Counted from the first letter of the stretch, positions 7,661 to 16,991 are shown. The stretch is DNA of 64,000 nt from Thalassovita gelatinovora (GCF_001458355.1 NZ_CYSA01000019.1:62001-126000); one strand, 5' to 3'. The notes: generated by a model not told the origin, from the sequence alone. Translations and numbers: made by a program.

Positions 7661-9859
7661 ATGCCCTATGCCCATTCCGACAAATCCGCCCCGCTGCTGC
7701 ACGCCCCGGCCCCGGATGTGAAGTCCCGCGACAAGCTGGAAGGCGGTAAACGGTTCGTGATGCATACCGATTTCAGCCCCGCCGGGGATCAGCCGACGGC
7801 GATTGCCGAACTGACCTCGGGGGTCAATGCCGGGGATCGCGATCAGGTCCTGTTGGGTGCCACTGGGACCGGTAAGACCTTCACCATGGCCAAGGTGATC
7901 GAGGAAACCCAAAGACCCGCGATCATTCTGGCCCCGAACAAGACGCTGGCGGCGCAATTATATGGGGAATTCAAGGGCTTCTTCCCAGACAACGCGGTGG
8001 AATACTTCGTATCCTATTACGACTATTACCAACCCGAAGCCTATGTGGCGCGGTCCGATACTTTCATCGAAAAGGAATCTCAGATCAACGAACAGATCGA
8101 CCGGATGCGCCATTCGGCCACACGGGCGCTGCTGGAACGCGATGACGTGATCATCGTCGCCTCGGTGTCGTGCATCTATGGCATCGGATCGGTGGAAACC
8201 TATGGCGCGATGACCCAGGACCTAGTCGCGGGCAATGAATATGATCAGCGTCAGATCATCACCGATCTGGTCGCCCAGCAATACCGCCGCAACGATGTCG
8301 GTTTCCAGCGCGGCAGCTTCCGGGTGCGCGGTGATGTTCTGGAAATCTGGCCCGCCCACCTGGATGACCGGGCCTGGAAATTGTCGTTTTTTGGCGAAGA
8401 ATTGGAAACGATCACCGAATTCGACCCGCTGACCGGGGCCAAGACCGACACGTTCGACCGCATCCGGATTTATGCGAATTCACATTACGTGACGCCGAAA
8501 CCGACGATGCAACAGGCGATTCAAGGCATCAAGAAGGAACTGCGCCAACGGCTGGACCAACTGGTGGGCGAAGCCAAGCTGCTGGAAGCACAGCGATTGG
8601 AACAACGCACCAATTTCGATCTGGAAATGCTGGAAGCCACCGGGGTTTGCAGCGGGATCGAAAACTATTCGCGTTATCTGACCGGGCGCGCGCCGGGGGA
8701 ACCGCCGCCCACCCTGTTCGAATTCATCCCCGACGAAGCGATCGTTTTCGCCGACGAATCCCATGTGTCCGTGCCGCAGATCGGTGGCATGTACAAAGGT
8801 GACTTCCGACGCAAGATGACGCTGGCCGAACATGGGTTCCGGTTACCATCCTGCATGGACAACCGGCCCCTCAAGTTCGAAGAATGGGACGCGATGCGAC
8901 CGCAATCGGTGTTCGTTTCGGCCACTCCGGCGTCGTGGGAGTTGGAACAAACCGGCGGCGTGTTCACCGAACAGGTGATCCGACCGACCGGGCTGTTGGA
9001 CCCGGTGATCGAAATCCGTCCCGTCGATATGCAGGTGGATGACCTGCTGGACGAGGTGCGCAAAGTGGCCGCCGACGGCATGCGCACCTTGGTGACGACC
9101 CTGACCAAGCGTATGGCTGAAGACCTGACCGAATACATGCATGAACAGGGCATCCGGGTACGTTACATGCACAGCGACATCGATACGATCGAGCGGATCG
9201 AGATCCTGCGCGACCTGCGGCTTGGCGCCTTCGACGTGCTGATCGGAATCAACCTGTTGCGCGAAGGACTGGATATTCCCGAATGTGGTCTGGTCGCCAT
9301 TCTGGACGCCGACAAGGAAGGCTTCCTGCGCTCGGAAACGTCGCTGGTGCAGACCATCGGCCGGGCGGCGCGTAATGCCGAAGGCCGGGTGATCATGTAT
9401 GCCGACCGGATCACCGGATCGATGGAACGGGCCTTGGGCGAAACCGAACGGCGGCGGACCAAGCAGATCGCCTATAACGAAGAACACGGCATTACCCCGG
9501 CCACGGTGAAGAAGAATGTCGAGGATATTCTGGCAGGGCTCTACAAGGGCGATACCGATCAGTCACGGATCACGGCCAAGATCGACAAGCCGATGCACGG
9601 TGCCAATCTCGAGGCGCATTTGGACGGGCTGCGGGTGGAAATGCGCAAGGCCGCCGAGAACCTGGAATTTGAAGAAGCCGCCCGGCTGCGCGACGAAATC
9701 AAGCGGCTGGAAGCGGTCGATCTGGTGGTGTCCGACGATCCCTTGGCGCGGCAATCGGCGGTCGAGGACGCGGTCGAGGCGGCCGGCGCCGCGCGCGGGC
9801 GCTCAACCGCGGGACGGCCGGGGCAACGGGGTGGTGTGAAGAAGCGGAGGGGGAAATAG
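7661..9859 (+). CDS. uvrB: UvrABC excision nuclease subunit B
   Basis: About 732 residues, slightly longer than the usual ~670 because of an N-terminal extension of about 40 residues and a basic C-terminal tail. Visible motifs: Walker A GATGTGKT, the DNA-inserting beta-hairpin [11 protein letters not shown], helicase motif [18 protein letters not shown], the motif VI region TIGRAARN, and the C-terminal UVR motif ([20 protein letters not shown]). UvrB verifies DNA damage after UvrA loading and recruits UvrC. ATG 7661 is chosen because GGAG lies six bases upstream; an upstream TTG (7637) has no such site. Confidence 0.95.
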   Translation: MPYAHSDKSAPLLHAPAPDVKSRDKLEGGKRFVMHTDFSPAGDQPTAIAELTSGVNAGDRDQVLLGATGTGKTFTMAKVIEETQRPAIILAPNKTLAAQLYGEFKGFFPDNAVEYFVSYYDYYQPEAYVARSDTFIEKESQINEQIDRMRHSATRALLERDDVIIVASVSCIYGIGSVETYGAMTQDLVAGNEYDQRQIITDLVAQQYRRNDVGFQRGSFRVRGDVLEIWPAHLDDRAWKLSFFGEELETITEFDPLTGAKTDTFDRIRIYANSHYVTPKPTMQQAIQGIKKELRQRLDQLVGEAKLLEAQRLEQRTNFDLEMLEATGVCSGIENYSRYLTGRAPGEPPPTLFEFIPDEAIVFADESHVSVPQIGGMYKGDFRRKMTLAEHGFRLPSCMDNRPLKFEEWDAMRPQSVFVSATPASWELEQTGGVFTEQVIRPTGLLDPVIEIRPVDMQVDDLLDEVRKVAADGMRTLVTTLTKRMAEDLTEYMHEQGIRVRYMHSDIDTIERIEILRDLRLGAFDVLIGINLLREGLDIPECGLVAILDADKEGFLRSETSLVQTIGRAARNAEGRVIMYADRITGSMERALGETERRRTKQIAYNEEHGITPATVKKNVEDILAGLYKGDTDQSRITAKIDKPMHGANLEAHLDGLRVEMRKAAENLEFEEAARLRDEIKRLEAVDLVVSDDPLARQSAVEDAVEAAGAARGRSTAGRPGQRGGVKKRRGK

Positions 9860-10492
9860 GTGTCTATGTTTATTTATGACCGCGCCTCACATTTTATTAG
9901 TTGCCTCCATTTGGTTGATGAAAACATCCGCAGAAAACGCAAAGACGAGGCAAATATTCGATGGATAGTAATAGGGCTGCACGACGCGCTCTACGCGATC
10001 CTTATTGAAAAGCTAACAAGAACTGATGGTTTCGGGATTTATAATGATAATTTCGAGAAGACAGTTGGTAATTTCTATGAAGACGGCCTGAGTTCGAATT
10101 CGCAAGAATTTCACGACCTAATGGAAAAATCATTCACCGAGAATATCGCAGGCATTGGTAGACTCTTGCAACGAGCTAATTTGAAGTCTGAAGTGGTTAT
10201 CAACGAAAGCGATGTCGAAAAGCTCTCTCGCCCCAGTCTTGGATTAAGTCACCTAAAAAAAATGCGTAATTTCCTTGCTCACCCTAGGCCAATGCTCTCA
10301 GGGTATTATGAGCATTGGCTGATTGACGCATTTGAAGACACGATTGATGTAATAAGGGAAGTTGCGACACTGCCAGGATACACAAGAGCACATTACGATC
10401 TAGATGAAGCACAGGTCATCCTGAATTCGATTGAATTCTATTTAAGACTCTGGGCAATGAGAATGATGCCAGTTGAGGAAAGCAAGCCGTAG
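9860..10492 (+). CDS. HEPN-like hypothetical protein, AT-rich singleton
   Basis: A 210-residue protein starting at GTG 9860 with an ATG three codons in. It is helix-rich, and residues 136-141 read RNFLAH, matching the R-x4-6-H active-site motif of HEPN RNases and HEPN-like domains; RWIVIGLHDALYAILIEKL resembles the first conserved helix of such families. Base composition and codon use are visibly more AT-rich than in uvrB before it and the methyltransferase after it, suggesting recent acquisition. No partner gene (MNT nucleotidyltransferase or other antitoxin) is adjacent. Function is unknown; an RNase/toxin role is inference. The stop codon lies at the edge of a REP-like hairpin. Confidence 0.6.
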   Translation: MSMFIYDRASHFISCLHLVDENIRRKRKDEANIRWIVIGLHDALYAILIEKLTRTDGFGIYNDNFEKTVGNFYEDGLSSNSQEFHDLMEKSFTENIAGIGRLLQRANLKSEVVINESDVEKLSRPSLGLSHLKKMRNFLAHPRPMLSGYYEHWLIDAFEDTIDVIREVATLPGYTRAHYDLDEAQVILNSIEFYLRLWAMRMMPVEESKP

Positions 10493-10511
10493 GGTGGGCT
10501 TCCAGCCCACC
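10489..10511. repeat. REP-like hairpin element
   Basis: GTAGGGTGGGCTTCCAGCCC continues to a matching ACC: inverted arms GTGGGCT and AGCCCAC around a three-base loop. Elements of this GTAGGGTGGGC type are widespread extragenic repeats in proteobacteria. It overlaps the stop codon of the HEPN-like gene and may end its transcript. Confidence 0.6.
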
Positions 10512-10909
10512 ATCCCCGGCACCACATGCACAAAGTTGGGGTAACCCCGCACCCTACCCCGTGCCGGACCGGCCCTTCTCAAGCCAACCCGTCACAACCC
10601 GCGCTATCTCTGGGCCGCGGTGCGGCGATCCGGCGGTTGCGACTGGGCGGTTTATCCCGACACCCCGCAGACCCTCCGAACGATGTGCGGACCCGACCCA
10701 ATCGCCGGACCGGGGGGCGGCGTCATGCCGGAGGCATGCTTGCAGCATGGCGATGGCGCGGCGGGCTGCGCCCTTGTTCCGCGCCAGCAAACCGGAGGGC
10801 GGATTTCTGGTCCGTCACACCCGAGCTTTGTTGCCGAACGCTCCCGGTTCCCCCTGCTCCAACTGCGTGCCATAACAATCACAACGCAGCAGTCAATTCC
10901 GGGGCAGCC
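10512..10909. other. Intergenic region after the HEPN-like gene
   Basis: About 400 GC-rich bases. The first 50 contain a second GC-rich dyad (GGGGTAACCCC near 10538-10548). The rest is open in several frames because of GC content, but those frames show no ribosome site and no family resemblance. I see no convincing gene; the next start, at 10910, has GGGG just upstream. Confidence 0.45.
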
Positions 10910-11551
10910 ATGTCGAAATTCAACTTCATCACTCAGAGCTTTGCAGATATCCCCTATATGGATCAGGCCCATGCCGCTCTGCTGCGGCAGATCATTCAGG
11001 ACCACGGCGCGCAGGAAATCTTGGAAATCGGCTTTTTCCAGGGCAAAAGCAGCGCCTATATCGGGGCCATTCTGGAAGATCAGGGCGCCGGGCATCTGGT
11101 CACCATCGACCGGCCCAGCGCGGCCAACCGGTCCCCGAATATCCACGATCTGCTGACAACCGCCGGGCTGGAACACCGGGTCACACCGCGCATCGCCCAT
11201 CGGTCCTATACCTGGGAATTGCAGAAACTGATCAACACCATGCCAAGGCCACAATTCGACCTGTGCTATTTCGACGGCGGGCATCATTGGGACGGCACCG
11301 GCTTTGGTGTTCTGCTGGTCGATATGCTGCTCAAACCGGGTGGTATTCTGGTGCTGGACGATATGAACTGGTCAATGGCGACATCGCGCCACCATCAGAA
11401 AAATCCCGCGATGACAAAGTCGTTTTCGCAGGACGAACAAGAGGCCCGCACGGTCCGGTTGGTCTGGGACACGGTGCTGCCGCATCTGGGTTATACCCAC
11501 GTTCGCGAACACCCCGGCGCCGATTGGGGTGTGGCGCGCAAACCGGGCTGA
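10910..11551 (+). CDS. Class I SAM-dependent methyltransferase
   Basis: 213 residues with a Rossmann methyltransferase fold. Motif I is ILEIGFFQGKSSAYIG (about residues 40-55), followed by an acidic strand end VTIDRP, FDLCYFDGGHHWDG and a PGGILVLDDMNW strand. This is the Methyltransf_24 type, often acting on small molecules or surface sugars. The frame stays open far upstream, but the ATG at 10910 is the first start followed by family-like sequence, and GGGG precedes it. Substrate unknown. It stands alone, convergent with the rhodanese gene. Confidence 0.75.
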   Translation: MSKFNFITQSFADIPYMDQAHAALLRQIIQDHGAQEILEIGFFQGKSSAYIGAILEDQGAGHLVTIDRPSAANRSPNIHDLLTTAGLEHRVTPRIAHRSYTWELQKLINTMPRPQFDLCYFDGGHHWDGTGFGVLLVDMLLKPGGILVLDDMNWSMATSRHHQKNPAMTKSFSQDEQEARTVRLVWDTVLPHLGYTHVREHPGADWGVARKPG

Positions 11552-11633
11552 GGCGGATCAGACCAACGGCACGAACGGCACCCCGCATCCGGCCAAAACG
11601 AAAAAGCCCGTCATCAAAACCCAGCGCATCACG

Positions 11634-12218
11634 TTATTCCCCTGTCACGGTCAAACCCAGCAACCGCCAAGCCTGCATACCGCCACGATAGTAGTAAATG
11701 TGATCGGCAGGGAAGCCCGCTTCGATCATGTTGCGGATCGCCGTCGGGGATTGACCGCACCAGTTGCCGTTGCAGAACAACGCGACGCGATTGGGGTTTT
11801 CACAGACATAGCCGTCAAAATCGATGTCACAGCCGAATTCGCCCAGATGATCGATCACCTGCGTATAGGGCACATTGATCGCGCCCGGGATCGACCCGCC
11901 TTCGAACCATTCCGGTGTGCGGCTGTCCATCACCACCACTTCGGGGTCTTGCAACAGTTCGATCAGTTCAAGTTCACCGATCGTGGTGACACCGGGCGCG
12001 GGCGATATCGGCTGAATGCAAAACGGTGGGCAGGCGCGCGATGTCCGGCCCCAGTCGTCGCCGATCCGGTGATCGTTATCACCGATACGCCGGATTTCCG
12101 CCGTGCCGTCAGGCAGCGGAATCGTCACCGATGCGGTATCCCGGGTGATATTGACAGGTTTGTCCTCGGCCCAGGACGGTGCGGCCATCAGTGCCAGCAA
12201 AACCAATAACTTTTTCAT
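11634..12218 (-). CDS. Periplasmic rhodanese-domain protein
   Basis: 194 residues with a cleavable signal peptide (MKKLLVLLALMAAPSWA) and a rhodanese domain over roughly residues 85-190. The active loop reads LFCNGNWCGQSPTA; the PEWFEGGSIPGAINVPY stretch is the typical region upstream of it. Related exported rhodaneses with a CxxxxC loop occur near quinoprotein systems, but no such genes are close here. ATG 12218 is preferred over the adjacent ATG 12221 because GAGGGG is better spaced. It is divergent from the small exported protein at 12364. Confidence 0.8.
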   Translation of the reverse strand: MKKLLVLLALMAAPSWAEDKPVNITRDTASVTIPLPDGTAEIRRIGDNDHRIGDDWGRTSRACPPFCIQPISPAPGVTTIGELELIELLQDPEVVVMDSRTPEWFEGGSIPGAINVPYTQVIDHLGEFGCDIDFDGYVCENPNRVALFCNGNWCGQSPTAIRNMIEAGFPADHIYYYRGGMQAWRLLGLTVTGE

Positions 12219-12363
12219 CATACCCCTCTTCCCCGCGACAGCGAGACCAATTGAATTCATCTGCGCCCTCAGGCATAATTCGTCGTTGAGCACGTAGAGT
12301 AACATGTGGGGCGGTACGAAATAAGGTGTAAACACCGGCGCGCCCCCAACACGAGGCAGATAT

Positions 12364-12666
12364 ATGAAACGCTTCCTTTGGGCCGCTTTATTGGCCACGG
12401 CCATCGCACCGATCACAGCCGAGGCCGGACCGATCGACCAGGCCTGTATGGCCTCGAATCAAAAACAGAAAAGCTGGGCCTTGTGCCGCTGCATTCAGGA
12501 CGTGGCGAACCAGACGCTGAGCCGCGCCGATCAGCGCCGCGCCGCTAAGTTTTTCCAAGATCCGCACAAAGCGCAGGAAATTCGCCAATCCGATAGCCGG
12601 ACCCATGAAAAATTCTGGCTGCGCTACAAGGAATTCGGCGCTGCCGCATCAGCGACGTGCAAGTGA
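12364..12666 (+). CDS. Small exported hypothetical protein
   Basis: A 100-residue precursor with signal peptide MKRFLWAALLATAIAPITAEA and a mature part of about 80 residues with three cysteines (QACMAS, LCRCIQD) plus a C-terminal Cys-Lys. No catalytic motif is visible. Similar short cysteine-bearing secreted proteins are common and unnamed in Rhodobacteraceae. It is likely periplasmic with a possible disulfide. It is monocistronic and lies before the universal stress gene on the same strand. Confidence 0.65.
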   Translation: MKRFLWAALLATAIAPITAEAGPIDQACMASNQKQKSWALCRCIQDVANQTLSRADQRRAAKFFQDPHKAQEIRQSDSRTHEKFWLRYKEFGAAASATCK

Positions 12667-12735
12667 ACGATCGCCACTGTCTTGTTGCCAGATCATACCG
12701 CCTGCGCCATGATCCGGCAAAACGGGGAGTAGGGG

Positions 12736-13191
12736 ATGCGTAAATTTCTTGTCATCCTGGATGACAGTCGTGAATGCCTGAACGCGATGCGGTTCGCCGC
12801 AATGCGCGCGGCCAAATCCGGCGGCGGCGTAAAGATATTGTCAGTCATTCCGCCGGAAGAATTCAATCACTGGATCGGTGTCAGCGACATCATGCGGGCA
12901 GAAACCCGCGAACGGATCGAAGTGCATTACGAAGTGTTTGCCAAATGGATGCGCGACCGTCAGGGCATCGATCCCGAATTGGTGATCCGCGAAGGTGAAC
13001 CGGTTACCGAGATATTGAGTGAAATCGAAGACGATCCCGCGATTGGCATACTTGTACTCGGCGCGGGTAATGGAAAGAAGGGACCGGGCCCGTTGGTAAC
13101 TCAGCTCAGCCGCAGCGCAGGCAGCCTGCCGGTTCCGATTACCATTGTGCCCGGCGATCTGTCCAAAGACCGTCTGGACGCGATCACCTGA
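12736..13191 (+). CDS. Universal stress protein (UspA family)
   Basis: 151 residues with a Usp fold: KFLVILDDSRECLNAMRFAA at the N-terminus, VKILSVIPP as the second strand and VLGAGNGKKGPGPLVTQL near residue 115, which takes the place of the ATP-binding G-x2-G-x9-G-S/T motif in a less regular form. GGGAGTAGGGG precedes the ATG. Single-domain Usp proteins respond to starvation or stress; its specific role is unknown. It precedes nfuA but is separated from it by an iron-type operator. Confidence 0.85.
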   Translation: MRKFLVILDDSRECLNAMRFAAMRAAKSGGGVKILSVIPPEEFNHWIGVSDIMRAETRERIEVHYEVFAKWMRDRQGIDPELVIREGEPVTEILSEIEDDPAIGILVLGAGNGKKGPGPLVTQLSRSAGSLPVPITIVPGDLSKDRLDAIT

Positions 13192-13206
13192 GCCTGCCCG
13201 ACAGTC

Positions 13207-13221
13207 TTAGAACCATTCTAA
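13207..13221. promoter_or_regulatory. Irr-type iron control element (ICE box) before nfuA
   Basis: TTAGAACCATTCTAA is a 15-base inverted repeat (six-base arms, three-base centre) 60 bases before the nfuA start. It matches the iron control element recognised by the haem-dependent regulator Irr in alphaproteobacteria (TTAGAA-N3-TTCTAA). Irr commonly represses iron-using genes under iron shortage, which fits an Fe-S carrier gene downstream. Confidence 0.7.
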
Positions 13222-13281
13222 ACCTTGACTTCGGGCGTTGCCGAGCGCATATCCTGACTTAACTAGAAAGGTATCCTCGCG

Positions 13282-13845
13282 ATGTTTATTCAGACAGAAT
13301 CCACACCGAACCCGGCGACGCTGAAATTCCTGCCCGGTCAGGCCGTTCTTGGCGCGGGCACCGCGGATTTCCCGTCAGCAGATGCAGCGGGCACATCCCC
13401 TTTGGCACAGCGGATTTTCGCGGTCAGTGGCGTAAGTGGCGTGTTCTTTGGTGGTGATTTCGTCACCGTGACCAAAGCCGACGGTGTCGAATGGGATCAC
13501 ATCAAACCCGGCATTCTGGGCGCGATCATGGAACATTATCAATCCGGACAGCCGGTCATGGCAGGAGAAGGCGTTACCGCTTCGGGCCATGCCGACCACG
13601 ACGGCCCGGACGCTGAAATCGTAGGACAGATCAAGGAATTGCTGGACACTCGCGTACGTCCCGCCGTGGCGCAGGATGGCGGTGACATCACCTTCCACGG
13701 CTTCGACCGCGGCGTGGTTTATCTGCATATGCAAGGCGCTTGCGCTGGTTGCCCGTCTTCGACCCTGACGTTGAAAATGGGCATCGAAAACCTGCTGCGC
13801 CATTATATCCCCGAAGTGACCGAGGTACGTCCTGTTGCCGTCTGA
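13282..13845 (+). CDS. nfuA: Fe-S cluster carrier NfuA/NFU1-type
   Basis: 187 residues: an N-terminal Nfu_N domain (MFIQTESTPNPATLKFLPG through GVFFGGDFVTVTK) and a C-terminal NifU-like domain (about residues 110-180) with the cluster-binding CxxC in GACAGCPSS. It matches mitochondrial NFU1, a late-acting [4Fe-4S] carrier that supplies lipoyl synthase and respiratory complexes. AGAAAGG precedes the ATG. The stop overlaps the tsaB start. An Irr-type box upstream suggests iron-dependent control. Its clients would include the Fe-S and lipoyl proteins encoded elsewhere in this window (SdhB, SucB). Confidence 0.92.
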   Translation: MFIQTESTPNPATLKFLPGQAVLGAGTADFPSADAAGTSPLAQRIFAVSGVSGVFFGGDFVTVTKADGVEWDHIKPGILGAIMEHYQSGQPVMAGEGVTASGHADHDGPDAEIVGQIKELLDTRVRPAVAQDGGDITFHGFDRGVVYLHMQGACAGCPSSTLTLKMGIENLLRHYIPEVTEVRPVAV

Positions 13846-14434
13846 TCCACTGGTCTTGGCGTTTGACACATCGGCCGCGCATTGCGCGGCCGCTTTGCTG
13901 TCGGGTGATGCGATCATCATCACCCGATCCGAAGACATGGGCCGGGGACAGGCGGAACGGCTGATGCCTCTGTTGGAAGAAGTATTGGCCGAAGCAGGCA
14001 AGGATTGGACCGATCTAAATGCTATCGGTGTTGGCACTGGGCCGGGCAATTTCACCGGCATTCGGATTTCAGTATCTGCCGCGCGCGGGTTGGCGCTGGC
14101 GCTGGACGTTCCGGCGATTGGTGTAACCACATTTGCTGCCATCAGCCTAGACCATGACGCACCACATATCCCGATTGTTCCGGCCCCCCGTGATCAACTC
14201 TATATTGCCCCTGACGGTGAACCCGCCCGAATGGTGGCGCGGGAAGACGCGGATTTGCTGGATCGGCTGCTCTGCGCCGTTCCGTCTTCGGCGCGGCTTG
14301 TTGAGAACATCGCCCGGATCGTTTCCGCGACCTATTCCGAGGATGCCCAGCCCCCTGCCCCGCTTTACATCAAAGCCGCCGACGCAGCACCGCCACGCGA
14401 TCCTGCACCGGTTATTCTGACCGATGACAGATGA
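13835..14434 (+). CDS. tsaB: tRNA threonylcarbamoyladenosine biosynthesis protein TsaB
   Basis: 199 residues of the ASKHA-fold TsaB family: LVLAFDTSAAHCAAALL, GRGQAERLMPLLEEVL, and the signature GVGTGPGNFTGIRISVSAARGLA. TsaB is the inactive partner of TsaD in making t6A37 on ANN-decoding tRNAs. The start is probably TTG 13835, which overlaps the nfuA stop; no ATG gives a complete N-terminal strand. It overlaps rimI by 11 bases. The nfuA-tsaB-rimI order suggests translational coupling. Confidence 0.9.
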   Translation: MPSDPLVLAFDTSAAHCAAALLSGDAIIITRSEDMGRGQAERLMPLLEEVLAEAGKDWTDLNAIGVGTGPGNFTGIRISVSAARGLALALDVPAIGVTTFAAISLDHDAPHIPIVPAPRDQLYIAPDGEPARMVAREDADLLDRLLCAVPSSARLVENIARIVSATYSEDAQPPAPLYIKAADAAPPRDPAPVILTDDR

Positions 14435-14867
14435 AGAACTGGCCCGCATCCACCGGGCCGCGTTTTCCGCTCAACGGCCTTGGACGGCGTCGGAATTCCA
14501 GTCCTTGCAGCAATCGCCGCATGTTTTCCTTGTCTGCTCCGACCATGCCTTCGCCTTGGGCCGCGTAATCGCAGGAGAGGCCGAATTGCTGACACTTGCT
14601 ACCGAGCCGGTCTTTCAGGGGCAAGGTCAGGGCCGTTCGGTGCTGGAACAGTACCACGCGACGGCGCGAACACGTGGAGCGGAAACATCGTTTCTGGACG
14701 TGGCCGAAAACAACCTGGCTGCACTACATCTGTATCGGACAGCGGGCTATGATCAGACTGCGAAACGTCCCGGATATTACCGTCAGCCAGACGGAAGCAC
14801 TGTGGCGGCGCTGCTCTTAGCCCGCTCATTGATCTCGGGTTGGTCAAAATCGACCCCTGAGTCATAA
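14424..14867 (+). CDS. rimI: Ribosomal-protein-alanine acetyltransferase-like GNAT (RimI)
   Basis: 147 residues with a GNAT fold: GRVIAGEAELLTLATEP, the acetyl-CoA loop QGQGQGRSVLEQYH and the FLDVAENNLAALHLYRTAGY stretch typical of RimI. RimI acetylates the N-terminal alanine of ribosomal protein S18 and often sits next to tsaB, as here. It overlaps tsaB by 11 bases. Target specificity is inferred from context and the LDVAENN motif. Confidence 0.85.
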   Translation: MTDEELARIHRAAFSAQRPWTASEFQSLQQSPHVFLVCSDHAFALGRVIAGEAELLTLATEPVFQGQGQGRSVLEQYHATARTRGAETSFLDVAENNLAALHLYRTAGYDQTAKRPGYYRQPDGSTVAALLLARSLISGWSKSTPES

Positions 14868-15269
14868 TTTTCCGACAATTTCCTAACAATCCGTTTCAAA
14901 AATCATTCGAAATCAGGTCAGAAAAATCAGAACCCGCATGCCAAATGATTGTCGTTTCACGCATGAAACCTAACCATTCCGGAAAGCATTTCAAACGTGA
15001 TGTCACAATTCCATGGCATGGTTGCCGCCGTCACTCCAAACGTCGTTCAGCTTGCGGAACCGCTTCTGGTTTTTGACCTTTATGATTCTCGCAGGGTTTG
15101 CCAGCATGGCGTTTCATCCGCGTGTGGTGGACCAAGCTTATACAAAAATACGCCTGAGTAGCGACAGAAACGGACCGGTTATGCCCTGTGGAGCACACCA
15201 AAGCGCACTTGATACCGTTCGCAACGCGGCGTGCTTGATTACGCGGCTCAGGTCGAGCTAGGTACGGAC
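14868..15269. other. Intergenic region between rimI and the TauE/SafE gene
   Basis: About 400 bases. The first 130 are AT-rich, with a GTTTC-N6-GAAAC dyad at 14953-14968 in a promoter-like setting. A frame at 15013-15261 could encode 82 residues with one hydrophobic stretch (FWFLTFMILAGFASMAF) but has no ribosome site, so I leave it unassigned. The remainder looks like leader sequence for the TauE/SafE gene. Confidence 0.45.
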
Positions 15270-16196
15270 ATGAATATTTACCTGCCCATCGCAGAAGTCT
15301 CGGTCAACGCGTTCCTCCTGTTTGGTCTGGGCGGAATTGTGGGTATCCTGTCGGGCATCTTTGGCGTCGGCGGCGGATTCCTCATTACACCACTGCTGTT
15401 TTTTGTCGGCATCCCGCCAGCCGTAGCGGTGGCGACCTCGGCCAATCAGATCGTTGCTTCGTCGGTTTCCGGCTTGATGGCACATCTGAGGCGCAAAACC
15501 GTCGATCTAAAAATGGGATATGTGCTTCTGGCTGGTGGAATGGCCGGGTCGGGTATCGGGGTGGTTGTGTTCAACTATCTCAGGTCGCTGGGCCAGGTCG
15601 ATCTGCTGGTACGGCTTTGCTATGTTGTGTTTTTGGGCATCATCGGGGCACTGATGTTCGTCGAAAGCCTGCGCGCGATTCAGCGCGCCCGCAAAGCAGG
15701 CGGCGTAGTGCCGAAAAAGCGCAAGCAGCGCAATTGGATTCACGCGTTGCCCTTCAAGATGCGGTTTCGCACCTCCAGCCTTTATATCTCGGCGATCCCG
15801 CCTTTGATCGTCGGATTCGCCGTGGGTTTGCTGGCGGCGATCATGGGGGTGGGCGGTGGTTTCATCATGGTCCCTGCTATGATTTATATTCTGGGCATGC
15901 CGACCAAGGTTGTGGTCGGCACATCTCTGTTCCAGATCATTTTCGTTGCCGGATTCACCACCCTGCTGCATGCAATCACCAATAACACCGTCGATCTGCC
16001 ATTGGCGCTGTTCTTGCTTATCGGCGGCGTAATCGGAGCACAGGTAGGCACAAGTATCGGGGTCAAGCTGAAGGCGGAAATGCTGCGTGTGTTGTTGGCG
16101 CTGCTGGTGCTGTCAGTCTGCGGCAAGATCGCGCTGGAGCTGTTGATCGAACCGTCTGAGCTTTATTCTCTGGCCCAACCGGGGGCGGAAAAATGA
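15270..16196 (+). CDS. TauE/SafE-family membrane transporter
   Basis: 308 residues with about eight membrane helices in two related halves, each opening with the family motif: GGIVGILSGIFGVGGGFL and GLLAAIMGVGGGFIMVP. The family exports or imports sulfite, sulfonates or organosulfur anions. ATG 15270 is preferred because GAGCTAGG lies upstream and homologues start with the first helix; a GTG at 15231 would add an odd polar extension. The next gene (TIGR02186) overlaps by four bases, a pairing typical of alphaproteobacteria. Confidence 0.88.
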   Translation: MNIYLPIAEVSVNAFLLFGLGGIVGILSGIFGVGGGFLITPLLFFVGIPPAVAVATSANQIVASSVSGLMAHLRRKTVDLKMGYVLLAGGMAGSGIGVVVFNYLRSLGQVDLLVRLCYVVFLGIIGALMFVESLRAIQRARKAGGVVPKKRKQRNWIHALPFKMRFRTSSLYISAIPPLIVGFAVGLLAAIMGVGGGFIMVPAMIYILGMPTKVVVGTSLFQIIFVAGFTTLLHAITNNTVDLPLALFLLIGGVIGAQVGTSIGVKLKAEMLRVLLALLVLSVCGKIALELLIEPSELYSLAQPGAEK

Positions 16197-16960
16197 TACG
16201 GTTTCTTTTGCTGTTATTGCTCATGTTTACGCCCCTGCAGGCGATGGCAGAAGACGAAGAAATCGTGCTGGGATTGTCACAAAACCGGGTGGCCATCACG
16301 GCGCGGTTCGACGGGTCCGACATCCTGCTTTTCGGTGCGGTCAAACGCGAATCCCCGATCCCGGACGACCCGCTAGAAGTGATCGTTACCGTCGAAGGGC
16401 CGTCCGGTCCGTTGTTGATACGACGCAAGGAACGGCGTTTCGGAATTTGGATCAATTCAAAGGTTCTGGAAGTCGATAGCGCTCCGGCTTTTTATGCCGT
16501 CGCTTCCAGCGGTCCTCTGTCCGAGGTGCTGGAGCGGATAGAAAACGAACGCTACAACATCACGGTAGATCGTAATATTCAAACCGTGACCAGCACGGTG
16601 GAATTCGGCAACACCAAGGAATTCAGCACCGCCTTGGTCCGTATTCAGCAGGAAAACAACAGTTACCAAGTGTTGGAAAATGCGGTTGTGGTTGATCAAC
16701 AGACGCTGTTTCGAACTTCGATCTCACTGCCTTCAAACTTGACTGAAGGAGATTACCAAGCGCGGATTTTCCTGACCCGAGGCGGCAGCGTGATATCGCA
16801 ATTTACAACCACCATTGACGTGCGCAAGGTTGGGCTTGAACGGTTCTTGTATAATCTGGCGCATGAACACGCACCGATTTATGGAATATTGTCCTTGGTC
16901 ATCGCCGTTGTCGCCGGATGGGGGGCGTCGGCCGCCTTCCGGCTGATCCGCGAAGGATAG
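16193..16960 (+). CDS. TIGR02186-family transmembrane protein
   Basis: 255 residues: signal peptide (MIRFLLLLLLMFTPLQAMA), a mostly beta periplasmic part, and a C-terminal membrane anchor around GILSLVIAVVAGWGASAAF. It matches the alphaproteobacterial family TIGR02186, known mainly from its fixed position after a TauE/SafE gene. The four-base ATGA overlap implies co-translation. It probably forms a complex with, or helps, the transporter on the periplasmic side; this is inferred from genomic association only. Confidence 0.82.
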   Translation: MIRFLLLLLLMFTPLQAMAEDEEIVLGLSQNRVAITARFDGSDILLFGAVKRESPIPDDPLEVIVTVEGPSGPLLIRRKERRFGIWINSKVLEVDSAPAFYAVASSGPLSEVLERIENERYNITVDRNIQTVTSTVEFGNTKEFSTALVRIQQENNSYQVLENAVVVDQQTLFRTSISLPSNLTEGDYQARIFLTRGGSVISQFTTTIDVRKVGLERFLYNLAHEHAPIYGILSLVIAVVAGWGASAAFRLIREG

Positions 16961-16991
16961 CTGCGGGCTGACTTGACCAATTTTGCGACCC

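Noticed and set aside
10512-10909. Upstream extension of the methyltransferase gene
   Set aside because: The frame is open from 10526, but the added 128 residues are Arg/Pro-rich GC-driven sequence without domain character; the start at 10910 fits the family.
15013-15261. 82-residue plus-strand frame with one hydrophobic stretch
   Set aside because: No ribosome site, no recognisable family, and a frame that ends just before the TauE/SafE ribosome site; left as intergenic.
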